64,000 bases of DNA from an uncultured Flavobacteriaceae bacterium. Lineage in GTDB: Bacteria; Bacteroidota; Bacteroidia; Flavobacteriales; Flavobacteriaceae. The position numbers were made by a program, and so were the translations under genes. The stretch spans positions 186,001 to 250,000 of the forward strand of contig CANMWN010000004.1 in NCBI GenBank assembly GCA_947501625.1. The letters run 5' to 3'. Positions 22,769-32,321 of this stretch are shown one piece after another (the stretch's first letter is position 1; every line of letters starts with the position of its first letter). The notes below the pieces were generated by a model. That model saw only the letters and a list, made by a program, of their open reading frames with translations. It searched no databases and was not told where the DNA came from.

Positions 22769-25700
22769 ATGAAAACAAAGTTTAATGGAATTTTAACGCT
22801 ATTACTAGCGTTTGTCGTGCAATTTTCATTTGCACAATCAAAGACTGTTTCTGGTACTGTTTCTGACGATACAGGAGGATTACCAGGAGTAAGTATTATA
22901 ATTAAAGGTACTACTAATGGTACTGAAACTGATTTTGATGGTAATTACTCTATTGCTGCTAATGTTGGAGATGTTCTTCAGTATAGCTTTATAGGTATGG
23001 AAACTGTTGAGAGAACTGTTGGTGCGTCAAATTCAATCAATGTAACTATGGTTGCAGAGGCAGAATCTCTTACTGAGGTTGTTGTGACAGGGTTTGGTCG
23101 TAAAGTAGAAAAAAGAAGTTCTACTTATGCCGTGCAGAGTGTAGGTGGTGAAGACCTTACAAAAGCAAGAGAGGCAAACGTTGCAAATAGTTTATCTGGT
23201 AAAATTGCCGGTGTACAAGTTACTGCAAGTTCTGGTTCTGTTGGTGCTTCATCTCGTATCGTATTAAGGGGTGCAAGTTCAATTACTGGTAATAACCAAC
23301 CTCTTTATGTTGTTGATGGTGTTCCAATTGATAATGGAAACTATGGTAATGCTGGTTCAGGTGGTGGTAGAGATATGCCAAATGGTGTGTCTGACATCAA
23401 TCCAGATGATATCGAGTCTATTAACGTATTAAAAGGTCCTGCTGCAGCTGCATTATATGGTGTACGTGCTGCAAATGGTGTAATTGAAATTACTACTAAA
23501 AAAGGTAAGGCAAGTACTAACTTAGGAATTACTTTTAATTCTAACATGCAATTTGACAATCCATTAATTTTACCTGATTTCCAAAATTCATATGGTCAAG
23601 GTTCAGATCCTTACTACTTTGAATATATTGATGGTCAAAATGGTGATGCTGGAGTAGATGAAAGTTGGGGGCCACCATTAGATGTAGGTTTAGAGTTTGT
23701 ACAATGGGATTCTTATAAAGTAGGTGGTGCTCCATTACCATGGGTATCTCATCCTGATAATATCAAGAATTTCTATGATACTGGTGTTCAATTAAGTAAT
23801 AGTGTTTCTTTTACTGGCGGATCAGACAATCTTTCTTATAGATTATCTTTAGGTAAGTTTGATCAGCAAGGTATGGTTCCTTTTACTGATTATGAAAGAT
23901 TTACTGTTGGTGGTAGTGCATCACAAGTAATTTCTGATAAATTCACAACATCTATCAATATTAACTATACTAAATCGGGAAGTGGTAACTTACCATTTGT
24001 TGGATATGATAATGAAAACCCTGTACAACAATTTATTTGGTCAGGTAGAAATGTTGACTTTGAAGCATTAAGAGATTGGAGAAATCTTCCATTAGCTCCA
24101 GTAGGAACTGCTGCTGAAGGAACTCCATTGAACTGGAATCACGTATTCCAAAACAATCCATATTGGGTTTTAGAAACTAACTTAAGAGATTTAGATAAAG
24201 ATAGAATCGTTGGTAACATTGGTATGAACTATCAATTAGATGATCACTTCACTTTATCTGGTAAAGTTGGTTTAGATCACTGGAATTCTATCGCTACTCA
24301 AAGAAGAGCATTTGGTAGTAATAATGCTCCAAACGGTTCTTATAGCGAAACTATTAGATCGTACTCTGAAAGAAATGCTGAATTATTATTAAGTTATAAC
24401 GGTAATATAACTGAAGACTTAATATTTGATATGAGTGTTGGTGGAAACCAAATGAAAAGAGATCGTAAATTAAATTTCTTAAGTGCTCCTCAATTACAGT
24501 TACCTAACTTATATAACTTAAGTAACCTTAGAAGTGGAGTTAACTATGTAGAAGCCAACACAGTTAGCGAAACTCGTATTAACAGTGTTTATGGATTTGG
24601 TAAACTTGCTTATAAGGATTATTTATTCTTAGAATTTACTGCAAGAAATGATTGGGCTTCTGTTTTACCACAAGCTAACAATAGTTTCTTTTACCCTTCT
24701 GTTACAGCCAGTGCGGTTATTACTGATATGTTAGAGACAGAATCTGATATCTTATCTTTCTTGAAATTAAGAGGAGGATGGGCTGAAGTAGGAGGATTTG
24801 GACCTTTAGGTGCTTATCAATTACAAACTCCATTTGGTTTAGGTAATATCTTTGGTGTTTCTGGTGCTACACTTCCAGGAACATTAAACAACCCTAATAT
24901 TAAACCTGAAAGTACTACAGGTACTGAATTTGGTGTAGATTTAAGATTATTTGATAGTAAGTTAAGAATTAATGCTACTTACTATGATCAAACTACTACT
25001 GATGGTATTGTAACTGGTCAATTACCTGCTGCAACAGGTTTTAACTTTGCAAGAAATAACGTAGGTGAAATGAATAATAAAGGATTTGAAATCCAAGTTG
25101 GATCAACAGTAATCCAAAAAGATGATTTCAAATTTGACATAGATTTAAACTTTGCTAAAAACGAGAACGAAGTTGTTTCCCTTGGTGAAGGATTAGAAAC
25201 ACTAGTATTAGGTGGACAATGGGGAATGACTATTGAAGCACGTGTAGGTGAGCCTTATGGTTCTATCGTAGGTTCTTCTTTCCAAAGAGCTCCTGATGGG
25301 CAAATTATCCATGAAAATGGATTGCCATTAATTGATACTTCTACTAAAATTTTAGGAAATATTACTCCAGATTGGACTGGTGGTGCTAACTTCTCATTTG
25401 ACTATAAAAACTTTAATTTAGGAGTTTTAGTTGATGCTAAAATTGGAGGTGACTTACACTCCATGACAACTTCTTGGGGTCGTTTTGCAGGGGTTTTAGA
25501 AGAGACTATATTAGGTCGTGAAGAAGGTCTTGTAGGTAATGGTGTTATGGTTGATCCAGTAACTGGAGCTTTTGTACCAAACAATGTTATTAGAACTTCT
25601 GAAGATTATAACAAAAGAGCATACCAAAATGGTGTAGTTGAAAGTGCTGTATTTGATGCGTCTTATGTGAAATTAAGACAAATTACTTTAGGATATAAGT

Positions 25701-25903
25701 TACCATCGAAGTTTATTGAAAAAACAATGTTTAAAGACATTAATGTTTCTTTAGTTGGTCGTAACTTAGCTATTTTGCATAAGAAAATTCCTCATATTGA
25801 TCCAGAAACTGCATTTAGTGACGGTAATGGTGAGCAAGGTCAGGAATTTGGTCAATTACCATCTGCAAGAAGTATTGGTTTTAACATTAGTCTAAAACTA
25901 TAA
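22769..25903 (+). CDS. SusC/RagA-family TonB-dependent transporter
   Basis: Outer-membrane receptor that imports oligomers captured with its SusD partner. The frame is open from 22700, but the signal peptide MKTKFNGILTLLLAFVVQFS starts at the ATG at 22769, giving 1044 residues. After the signal come a carboxypeptidase-regulatory-like domain (about 28-105, DFDGNYSI), a TonB plug (about 115-235; SSRIVLRGASSITGNNQPLY, PDDIESINVLKGPAAAALYG) and the barrel. It is the first gene of a four-gene unit. No enzymes accompany it, so the substrate cannot be told. Confidence 0.93.
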   Translation: MKTKFNGILTLLLAFVVQFSFAQSKTVSGTVSDDTGGLPGVSIIIKGTTNGTETDFDGNYSIAANVGDVLQYSFIGMETVERTVGASNSINVTMVAEAESLTEVVVTGFGRKVEKRSSTYAVQSVGGEDLTKAREANVANSLSGKIAGVQVTASSGSVGASSRIVLRGASSITGNNQPLYVVDGVPIDNGNYGNAGSGGGRDMPNGVSDINPDDIESINVLKGPAAAALYGVRAANGVIEITTKKGKASTNLGITFNSNMQFDNPLILPDFQNSYGQGSDPYYFEYIDGQNGDAGVDESWGPPLDVGLEFVQWDSYKVGGAPLPWVSHPDNIKNFYDTGVQLSNSVSFTGGSDNLSYRLSLGKFDQQGMVPFTDYERFTVGGSASQVISDKFTTSININYTKSGSGNLPFVGYDNENPVQQFIWSGRNVDFEALRDWRNLPLAPVGTAAEGTPLNWNHVFQNNPYWVLETNLRDLDKDRIVGNIGMNYQLDDHFTLSGKVGLDHWNSIATQRRAFGSNNAPNGSYSETIRSYSERNAELLLSYNGNITEDLIFDMSVGGNQMKRDRKLNFLSAPQLQLPNLYNLSNLRSGVNYVEANTVSETRINSVYGFGKLAYKDYLFLEFTARNDWASVLPQANNSFFYPSVTASAVITDMLETESDILSFLKLRGGWAEVGGFGPLGAYQLQTPFGLGNIFGVSGATLPGTLNNPNIKPESTTGTEFGVDLRLFDSKLRINATYYDQTTTDGIVTGQLPAATGFNFARNNVGEMNNKGFEIQVGSTVIQKDDFKFDIDLNFAKNENEVVSLGEGLETLVLGGQWGMTIEARVGEPYGSIVGSSFQRAPDGQIIHENGLPLIDTSTKILGNITPDWTGGANFSFDYKNFNLGVLVDAKIGGDLHSMTTSWGRFAGVLEETILGREEGLVGNGVMVDPVTGAFVPNNVIRTSEDYNKRAYQNGVVESAVFDASYVKLRQITLGYKLPSKFIEKTMFKDINVSLVGRNLAILHKKIPHIDPETAFSDGNGEQGQEFGQLPSARSIGFNISLKL

Positions 25904-25936
25904 TTTTAACAAATTAAATTTTTAAAAATATAAAAT

Positions 25937-27349
25937 ATGAAACGATTTAAAATAACATTATTCTTAGTTGCAAGTTTGCTTCTTATAGTAAGTTGTGATA
26001 AAGATTTTGAAGAAATAAATCAAGATCCAAATAACCCTACAGCTGTACCTGCTCACCTATTATTGGTAAACACCATTTTTGTGGCACAGAATCAAATGTA
26101 TTCTACATTTGTTGGGGGTGATATGGGGTCTTGTTGGGCACAACAAATGGCTAAAGTACAATATAATGATGAGGCAAGATATCAACCAAGACCTGGTGTA
26201 ATTGGTGGTATTTGGTCAACATTTTATAGTGCTGTTATTGCTGATGCTAATTCAATGTATAAATTAGCTGAAGCAGAAGGAAATAATAACTTAATGGCTG
26301 TTGCTTTAACCCTTCAGGCTTATGGTTATCATGTATTAACTGATATGTATGGGGATATTCCTTTTAGCGAGGCTTTAAGAACTGAAGATGGGATCTTATT
26401 ACCTAAATATGATTCTCAAGCTGATGTTTACACTGGTATCTTGGCTATGTTAACTCAAGCTAATGGACTTTACGGAGATGGTGAAATTAATGCTACTTCT
26501 GATATTATGTACGGTGGTGATGCTTCTAAATGGCAAAAATTCACAAATTCTTTAAAATTTAGAGCTCTTATGAGAATTTCTAGTAAAGTTGGAGTTGCAA
26601 GTGATTTACAAGCATTGGTTAATGCTGGTAATATGTTCGCATCTAATGATGATGAAGCAAAATTGATTTATCAAAGTGCTTCACCTAATGCAAACCCATT
26701 ATTTGAAACTATTGTATTTGGTACAAGAGCAGAATTTAAAGTAAATTCATTAATGATTGATGATAATATGGTTCCAAATAACGACCCTAGATTATCTCAA
26801 TATGCTGCTCTTAATGATGGTGGAATCTATAGAGGAAAGCCTTCTGGTTTTTCAGATGTACCTAACGCAACATATAATTATACGAATGTTTCTGCACTTG
26901 GTGCTTTTCTTTTAAGACCAGAAGCTCCAGGATACTTTATGTCATTCTCAGAATTAAACTTCTTAATGGCTGAAGCTGCACAAAAAGGATATATTTCTGG
27001 TAGTGCTTCAACATATTATGAAGCGGGTATTACTGCATCATTTGCAGCAAATCAAGTATCTGACAATGGATATATTGCTGCTAATGCACTTTCATCTGGT
27101 ACTGAATTACAACAAATTGCTGAGCAAAATTGGTTAGCTTTATTCCCTCAAGGAGTAGAGTCTTGGACAGAGCAAAGAAGAACTGGATACCCTATTTTAA
27201 CACCAGCTGCTGAAGGAGCTATTTCACAAATTCCTTCAAGATACTATTACCCAAGTGTTGAGTCATCAATTAATGCAACAAACTATAATGCTGCAGTTGC
27301 TGCTCAAGGTGCGGATAATTTAACTACACCTGTTTGGTGGATGAATTAA
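25937..27349 (+). CDS. SusD/RagB-like nutrient-binding lipoprotein
   Basis: Surface lipoprotein that caps the SusC barrel. The lipobox is LLLIVSC with acylated Cys near residue 20, followed by Asp and Lys as in exported flavobacterial lipoproteins. The alpha-helical repeat layout (LQAYGYHVLTDMYGDIPFSE; FSELNFLMAEAAQKGYISGS; NWLALFPQGVESWTEQRRTG) fits the SusD-like 2 type. It starts 33 bp after susC; 470 residues. Confidence 0.92.
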   Translation: MKRFKITLFLVASLLLIVSCDKDFEEINQDPNNPTAVPAHLLLVNTIFVAQNQMYSTFVGGDMGSCWAQQMAKVQYNDEARYQPRPGVIGGIWSTFYSAVIADANSMYKLAEAEGNNNLMAVALTLQAYGYHVLTDMYGDIPFSEALRTEDGILLPKYDSQADVYTGILAMLTQANGLYGDGEINATSDIMYGGDASKWQKFTNSLKFRALMRISSKVGVASDLQALVNAGNMFASNDDEAKLIYQSASPNANPLFETIVFGTRAEFKVNSLMIDDNMVPNNDPRLSQYAALNDGGIYRGKPSGFSDVPNATYNYTNVSALGAFLLRPEAPGYFMSFSELNFLMAEAAQKGYISGSASTYYEAGITASFAANQVSDNGYIAANALSSGTELQQIAEQNWLALFPQGVESWTEQRRTGYPILTPAAEGAISQIPSRYYYPSVESSINATNYNAAVAAQGADNLTTPVWWMN

Positions 27350-27376
27350 TAATAAAAACTGTAAATTAAAACAAAA

Positions 27377-28234
27377 ATGAAAAAAATATTAAACGTATTA
27401 ATTGTATTTTCTTTAGTGTTCTTTTATTCATGTGATCCAAAGAACTCTGATTATGACATTGACAATGCAACTACTGGTGTTTCTGGTGGAGCAATTGTAG
27501 CTATTAGTGCAAATTCTGATGGTAAATTATTAGGAGCACCGTCTTCTTCAGATTTGTCAACAGCAACTGTTGCATTCTCAAGTAACTCTTTAACTTTAGA
27601 AGTTATTTTAATGTCTGGAGGTCAAGATGTAACTGGTTATGAATTAACTAAGTCAATTAATGGTGGTGCTGAAGTAACAGCTGCATCTAGCGCTACACTA
27701 CCTATTTCTTTAACCTATTCAACTATCGATGAATATATTAGTGGTCTAGGAACTAGTGTAGATGATTTAAGAATTGGTGATGTTATTACTTTTAGAACTA
27801 AAATTATAAAAAGTGATGGTAGTGTTTATTTTGCTGGACCAAATGAAGGTAATTTTAATGTTACTATTAACTGTTCTGCAGATTTAACTGGTACGTATTC
27901 AGTATCAAACACTGGTTGTTCATTACCTATGCCTGATGTAACTATTACAGCTAATGCTGATGGAACTTGGCATTTAACTCGTGCAGATGGTGGTTTCTTA
28001 AGTAGTTGTACAACAAATTCAACTTTATTTAACTTTGGTAACATTACTGTAGTTTGTGGTGCAGTTTTACCAACAGGTGATTTGGATTTTGGTTCAGATA
28101 ATTCTTCATATGATATTGGTGATATTTCAGGTGGAAGTTGGGATGCAGTAACTGGTACTTTAACTATGGAACACAGCCAGACTTTCACAACAAATTGGCC
28201 AGCTGAATGGACATCAACATATGTAAGACAATAA
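27377..28234 (+). CDS. SusCD-associated lipoprotein of unknown function
   Basis: A 285-residue lipoprotein (VFFYSC lipobox) that I cannot place in a family. It is Ser/Thr/Gly-rich and beta-strand-like, with a cluster of Cys (NCSADLTGTYSVSNTGCSLP, SSCTTNS, VVCGA) that could form disulphides. Its place 27 bp after the SusD gene suggests a surface-exposed accessory ligand-binding role in the same complex. Confidence 0.7.
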   Translation: MKKILNVLIVFSLVFFYSCDPKNSDYDIDNATTGVSGGAIVAISANSDGKLLGAPSSSDLSTATVAFSSNSLTLEVILMSGGQDVTGYELTKSINGGAEVTAASSATLPISLTYSTIDEYISGLGTSVDDLRIGDVITFRTKIIKSDGSVYFAGPNEGNFNVTINCSADLTGTYSVSNTGCSLPMPDVTITANADGTWHLTRADGGFLSSCTTNSTLFNFGNITVVCGAVLPTGDLDFGSDNSSYDIGDISGGSWDAVTGTLTMEHSQTFTTNWPAEWTSTYVRQ

Positions 28235-28258
28235 TCAAACTTTTAAAAAACAATAAAA

Positions 28259-29023
28259 ATGAATTTAAATTTTATAAAAAAATCATTTCTTCTTTTTGCT
28301 TTAAGTTTAGCAATAATTAGTTGTGATGAAGAAGATAGAACTGGTGATAGTCAACTTATGAATTCAAATCCAACAGTAGCTATTAATTTAGACTTTGCTA
28401 ATCCAGTAATTTTTAAAGAAGCTGATGGAGATATGACTTATAACTATACAGTTACATTAAGTGAAACAAACATAGTTGACACACAGTTGTATATATCTCA
28501 AACTGGAGGAACAGCTACAGAGCATGATGATTATGATATGACTCATTCAATTACTATTCCTGCTGGTTATACTTCAGGATCAGGATCAATTACTGTTTAC
28601 GGTGATTTAGATGTTGAAGGTGATGAATTGTTAGAAATTACAATTGGTGATAATAGAACAGCAAATTCATCAATGACTCCTTTAACTGTCAATGTAAATA
28701 TTGTAGATTATGTTTTCTGTAATTGGGTTCTTGAAGCTACAGATACTTATGGAGACGGTTGGAATGGTGCTTCAGTTTCTGTAACATCAGAAGGTACTAC
28801 AACTCATTATGCTAATGAAGATTTAGATGGTGTAGCTGGTGCTGAAACACAATCTATAATGATTCCTGTGACTGATGGTGCTGATTATAGTTTTGAATTT
28901 AATTCTGGTGATTGGGATAGTGAAATTGTTTTTACTTTAACATCTCCTGATGGAACTGTATTTAGTGATGGTCCTTCACCTACTGTAGGTGTAATTACTA
29001 GTGGAACTAATGATTGCCCTTAA
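28259..29023 (+). CDS. SusCD-associated lipoprotein with Calx-beta-like region
   Basis: A 254-residue lipoprotein (LAIISC lipobox). Residues 40-145 resemble a Calx-beta repeat (SQTGGTATEHDDYDMTHSIT then GDELLEITIGDNRT). The second half has the DTYGDGWNGASVSV motif found in secreted beta-sandwich proteins. It ends the SusCD unit and is followed by a strong terminator. A substrate-binding or scaffold role is inferred from context. Confidence 0.65.
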   Translation: MNLNFIKKSFLLFALSLAIISCDEEDRTGDSQLMNSNPTVAINLDFANPVIFKEADGDMTYNYTVTLSETNIVDTQLYISQTGGTATEHDDYDMTHSITIPAGYTSGSGSITVYGDLDVEGDELLEITIGDNRTANSSMTPLTVNVNIVDYVFCNWVLEATDTYGDGWNGASVSVTSEGTTTHYANEDLDGVAGAETQSIMIPVTDGADYSFEFNSGDWDSEIVFTLTSPDGTVFSDGPSPTVGVITSGTNDCP

Positions 29024-29049
29024 TAATAATTATTAAAATTATAATATTT

Positions 29050-29078
29050 AAAACCACTCTATTTACTAGAGTGGTTTT
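29050..29078 (+). terminator. Strong terminator of the SusCD operon
   Basis: Perfect 11-bp stem AAAACCACTCT / AGAGTGGTTTT with a 7-nt loop, followed by ATTTTTTAAA. Confidence 0.9.
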
Positions 29079-29098
29079 ATTTTTTAAATAAAAGTAAT

Positions 29099-30733
29099 AT
29101 GTTTAAAAATTTACTTATAACTGTTTTTCTAATAATTACTAACAATCTAATAAGTTATAGCCAAACTGTTGGTACTATAAATAATACACAAGATGCTTAT
29201 AATGGGTATACCTTATTAGCACCTATTAGATCAACAGAAACATATTTAATTAATAATTGTGGTCAAGTAATAAACCAATGGTCTAGTGCTCATTTTGCTG
29301 CTGCTTCAGTATATCTATTAGAAAATGGAAATCTGTTACGTACAGCAGCTATTGAAAACCCAGAAATATCATTTGGTGGTGTTGGTGGTAAAATTGAATT
29401 ATTTGATTGGGACGGAAACCTAATTTGGGAATATATATATTCTTCAAATTTAGTATCTCAACATCATGATATCTTTCCTCTTCCAAATGGTAATATTTTA
29501 ATGCTAGCTGTTACTACAATGGATACAAATGAAGCAATACAAGCTGGTAGAGATCCATCAAAACTAGAGGATGGAAAATTATATAATGAACAAATTCTTG
29601 AATTAGAGCGCGTGGGCACAAATCAGGCAAATATAGTTTGGGAATGGAATATAAAAGATCATTTAATCCAAGATTTTGACTCTAATAAAGACAATTTTGG
29701 AGTTATAGCTGATAATCCTCAATTGCTTAATATAAATTATTTAATAGGTACTAATAGTGGTGCAAATTGGCTACATGTAAATTCTATACAATATAATGAA
29801 GGTTTAGATCAAATTGTATTGAGTACAAGAAATTTAAGCGAAATATATATTATTGATCATTCAACTACTACAGCAGAAGCAGCAAGCTCGAGTGGTGGAT
29901 TATATGGTAAAGGCGGAAATTTTCTTTATAGATGGGGAAATAAAGAGGCGTATAATAAAGGAAATTCTAGTGATAGAACTTTATTTGCTCAACACTATCC
30001 ACATTGGATACCAAATGGACTAACTGATGAAGGAAAAATTATGGTCTTTAATAATGGTACTACTTCTTCAGCATCATCGGTAGATATTATTAATCCTCCT
30101 ACAAGTACAAGTGGTTTTTATACTTATGATTCCAATGGTTATTTACCAACAGTTGCTGAATGGCAATATATTGATCCAATTGACCCAACAAACTTTTTTT
30201 CTGGTATTCTATCTAGCGGTCAAAGGCTACCAAATGGTAATACGTTAATTTGTGATGGAGATTCAGGCTACTTTTTTGAGATAGATACTAATAATAATAA
30301 AGTTTGGGAATATATTAATCCTGTAGCAACAACTGAAATCTTATCTCAAGGTACAGTCCCAACCATAGGTCAAAATATAGTTTTTCGTGCTATAAAATTT
30401 GCAACTGATTATCCAGCATTTACTGGTAGAGATTTAACTCCTGGCGACCCAATTGAATTGAATTTTGATATTTCTGGTTGTCAAATACTTTCGGTAGATG
30501 AATATTCAATAAATAATTTGGTAACAATATATCCAAACCCTTCTAATGATATAATTTCATTAAAAAGTGATTTAACTATTGATGAAATTGAAATTTTTGA
30601 TCTATTTGGGAAAAAAATTAAAAAAGAAAAATATAATGACCAAATAGACATACAAAATTTAAGTTCAGGTTTGTATCTACTAAAATTCTATTCAGATAAT
30701 AAATTTGGAGTGAAAAAATTTATAAAAGAATAA
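29099..30733 (+). CDS. Arylsulfotransferase-like protein with T9SS sorting domain
   Basis: Exported protein of 544 residues with a signal peptide (about 1-21). The central beta-propeller-like part has the ASST-family pattern: QHHDIFPLPNGNILML, HVNSIQYNEGLDQIVLSTRN and QHYPHWIPNG. The His residues there are candidates for the catalytic set, but I could not align them to the E. coli enzyme. The last 75 residues are a type IX secretion sorting domain (IYPNPSNDIISLKS then LSSGLYLLKFYSDNKFGVKK). So the protein is probably released or anchored at the surface. It may transfer sulfate between phenols or be only a propeller relative. Confidence 0.8.
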   Translation: MFKNLLITVFLIITNNLISYSQTVGTINNTQDAYNGYTLLAPIRSTETYLINNCGQVINQWSSAHFAAASVYLLENGNLLRTAAIENPEISFGGVGGKIELFDWDGNLIWEYIYSSNLVSQHHDIFPLPNGNILMLAVTTMDTNEAIQAGRDPSKLEDGKLYNEQILELERVGTNQANIVWEWNIKDHLIQDFDSNKDNFGVIADNPQLLNINYLIGTNSGANWLHVNSIQYNEGLDQIVLSTRNLSEIYIIDHSTTTAEAASSSGGLYGKGGNFLYRWGNKEAYNKGNSSDRTLFAQHYPHWIPNGLTDEGKIMVFNNGTTSSASSVDIINPPTSTSGFYTYDSNGYLPTVAEWQYIDPIDPTNFFSGILSSGQRLPNGNTLICDGDSGYFFEIDTNNNKVWEYINPVATTEILSQGTVPTIGQNIVFRAIKFATDYPAFTGRDLTPGDPIELNFDISGCQILSVDEYSINNLVTIYPNPSNDIISLKSDLTIDEIEIFDLFGKKIKKEKYNDQIDIQNLSSGLYLLKFYSDNKFGVKKFIKE

Positions 30734-30755
30734 ACTACATATTTCTTTAAATAAT

Positions 30756-30785
30756 TAAACCCATCTTAATATTAAGATGGGTTTA
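30756..30785 (+). terminator. Terminator after the arylsulfotransferase-like gene
   Basis: A near-continuous palindrome TAAACCCATCTTAAT / ATTAAGATGGGTTTA with T-rich sequence after it. Confidence 0.8.
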
Positions 30786-30793
30786 ATTTTATA

Positions 30794-30801
30794 TACCTTT
30801 G
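30794..30801 (+). promoter_or_regulatory. -7 box of rlmB
   Basis: TACCTTTG matches TAnnTTTG exactly and is 4 bp before the ATG at 30806. With a start point some 6-8 nt downstream, the mRNA would be leaderless or nearly so. The -33 partner overlaps the preceding terminator and is not a clean TTTG. Confidence 0.55.
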
Positions 30802-30805
30802 CAAA

Positions 30806-31549
30806 ATGGAAAATAATTCATCTAAAATATTTGGTTTAAGAGCCGTTATCGAAGCAATTAATAGTGGTGCAACAATTCAAAAGATATATCTTCAAAAAGA
30901 CTTAAAAGGAAATTTATTTTCAGAATTAAATGCCATTATAAAAGAGAAAAGTATAGCGACAAGTTATGTTCCAATTGAAAAACTAAACCACTTATCTAAG
31001 AACAGTAACCATCAAGGTGTTGCTGCAACTATTTCTCCAATTGACTTTTATGATTTAGAAAAATTGATTGAAGATGTATTAGATAAAGACACTCCTCCTC
31101 TATTTTTATTATTAGACCAACTAACTGATGTTAGAAACTTTGGTGCTATTATTAGAACTTCCGAATGTACTGGAGTTGATGGTATAATAATTCAAAGCCA
31201 CGGTAGTGCTCCTCTAAATGCTGACGCTATAAAGACTTCTGCTGGTGCTGCATTTAAAGTACCTATTTGTCGTGTAAATCATTTAAAAGATGCATTATTT
31301 TTATTACAAGCACATGATATTAAATTAGTAGCTGCGACAGAAAAAACAACTGAAAACATTTATGACATCAATTTTAAAAATCCAACTGCAATTATTATGG
31401 GTTCAGAAAATAGAGGCGTAAATCCATCGATATTAAAAATGGTAGATGATAAAGCAAAATTACCTTTACTAGGTGATATTGAATCTTTAAACGTTTCTGT
31501 TGCTTGTGGAGCGTTTTTATATGAAGTGGTAAGGCAGAGGCTTAAATAA
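30806..31549 (+). CDS. rlmB: TrmH/SpoU-family 23S rRNA ribose methyltransferase
   Basis: SAM-dependent 2'-O-methyltransferase (247 residues), of the type that modifies G2251 of 23S rRNA. N-terminal substrate-binding domain (FGLRAVIEAINSGATIQKIY); C-terminal SPOUT knot with motif 1 LDQLTDVRNFGAIIRTSEC, motif 2 IIMGSENRGVNP and motif 3 LPLLGDIESLNVSVACGAFL. Another rRNA or tRNA target in the same family cannot be excluded. Confidence 0.88.
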   Translation: MENNSSKIFGLRAVIEAINSGATIQKIYLQKDLKGNLFSELNAIIKEKSIATSYVPIEKLNHLSKNSNHQGVAATISPIDFYDLEKLIEDVLDKDTPPLFLLLDQLTDVRNFGAIIRTSECTGVDGIIIQSHGSAPLNADAIKTSAGAAFKVPICRVNHLKDALFLLQAHDIKLVAATEKTTENIYDINFKNPTAIIMGSENRGVNPSILKMVDDKAKLPLLGDIESLNVSVACGAFLYEVVRQRLK

Positions 31550-31551
31550 TT

Positions 31552-32226
31552 TTATTTTTCTTTTAAATCCTCTCCATTCAAGTCGTTTTTTTCTAAAAAA
31601 TTCCCATCTTCATCAAAATGATTATCAAATTCAGTTTTCTTGAAAACATAAACTGGTTTTTGAGGACCAACCTTTCTATAAATTACAGAAAGTAGAAATC
31701 CAACAATAAATCCTGAAAGATGTCCTTCCCATGAAATACCTTTTTTAATTGGGAAAACATACCACATCATACTACCATATAAAAAAATGATGACAAGTGA
31801 AAAAGCAATTAATCTATAATGCTTTCTAATTATTCCACTAAAAAAAATAAAACTAAATAATAAATATACTACACCACTAGCACCTATATGATAAGATTCT
31901 CTACCAATTACCCAAGTTAACATACCTGTGAAGATTGTACCATAAACTAATACTTTTAAAGCAATCTTTTTATAAAAATAAAACAGTCCACTTGTTAATA
32001 CTACCAATGGAATAGAATTGTTTATTAAATGTGAAGTTCCGCTATGCAAAAAAGGTGAAAAAACAATACCTCGTAACCCTTTTACAGTTCTTGGTAAAAT
32101 TCCATATTTATTGAAATTAAAATTAAACTTTAAATCAAGCCAAAAAACAAACCAAATAGAGAATACTACTAAAAAAGGTATTAATATAACTGAATTATCG
32201 AATTTAAAATCTTTTGAATCGCTCAT
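31552..32226 (-). CDS. Rhomboid-family intramembrane serine protease
   Basis: Inner-membrane protease of 224 residues with six predicted hydrophobic segments. The catalytic dyad is visible: Ser117 in GASG and His169 in WEGHLSG, with the HLINN motif at 66-70. The C-terminal cytosolic tail is acidic. It is convergent with rlmB (2-bp gap). Confidence 0.9.
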   Translation of the reverse strand: MSDSKDFKFDNSVILIPFLVVFSIWFVFWLDLKFNFNFNKYGILPRTVKGLRGIVFSPFLHSGTSHLINNSIPLVVLTSGLFYFYKKIALKVLVYGTIFTGMLTWVIGRESYHIGASGVVYLLFSFIFFSGIIRKHYRLIAFSLVIIFLYGSMMWYVFPIKKGISWEGHLSGFIVGFLLSVIYRKVGPQKPVYVFKKTEFDNHFDEDGNFLEKNDLNGEDLKEK

Positions 32227-32321
32227 AAAAGTATTTAGTCAAAAATTTATCCAAACATAGTTATACTGAAATATTGTCACTTCCATTATAATTTTAGTAT
32301 CAAAACTACTATTTTTATACT

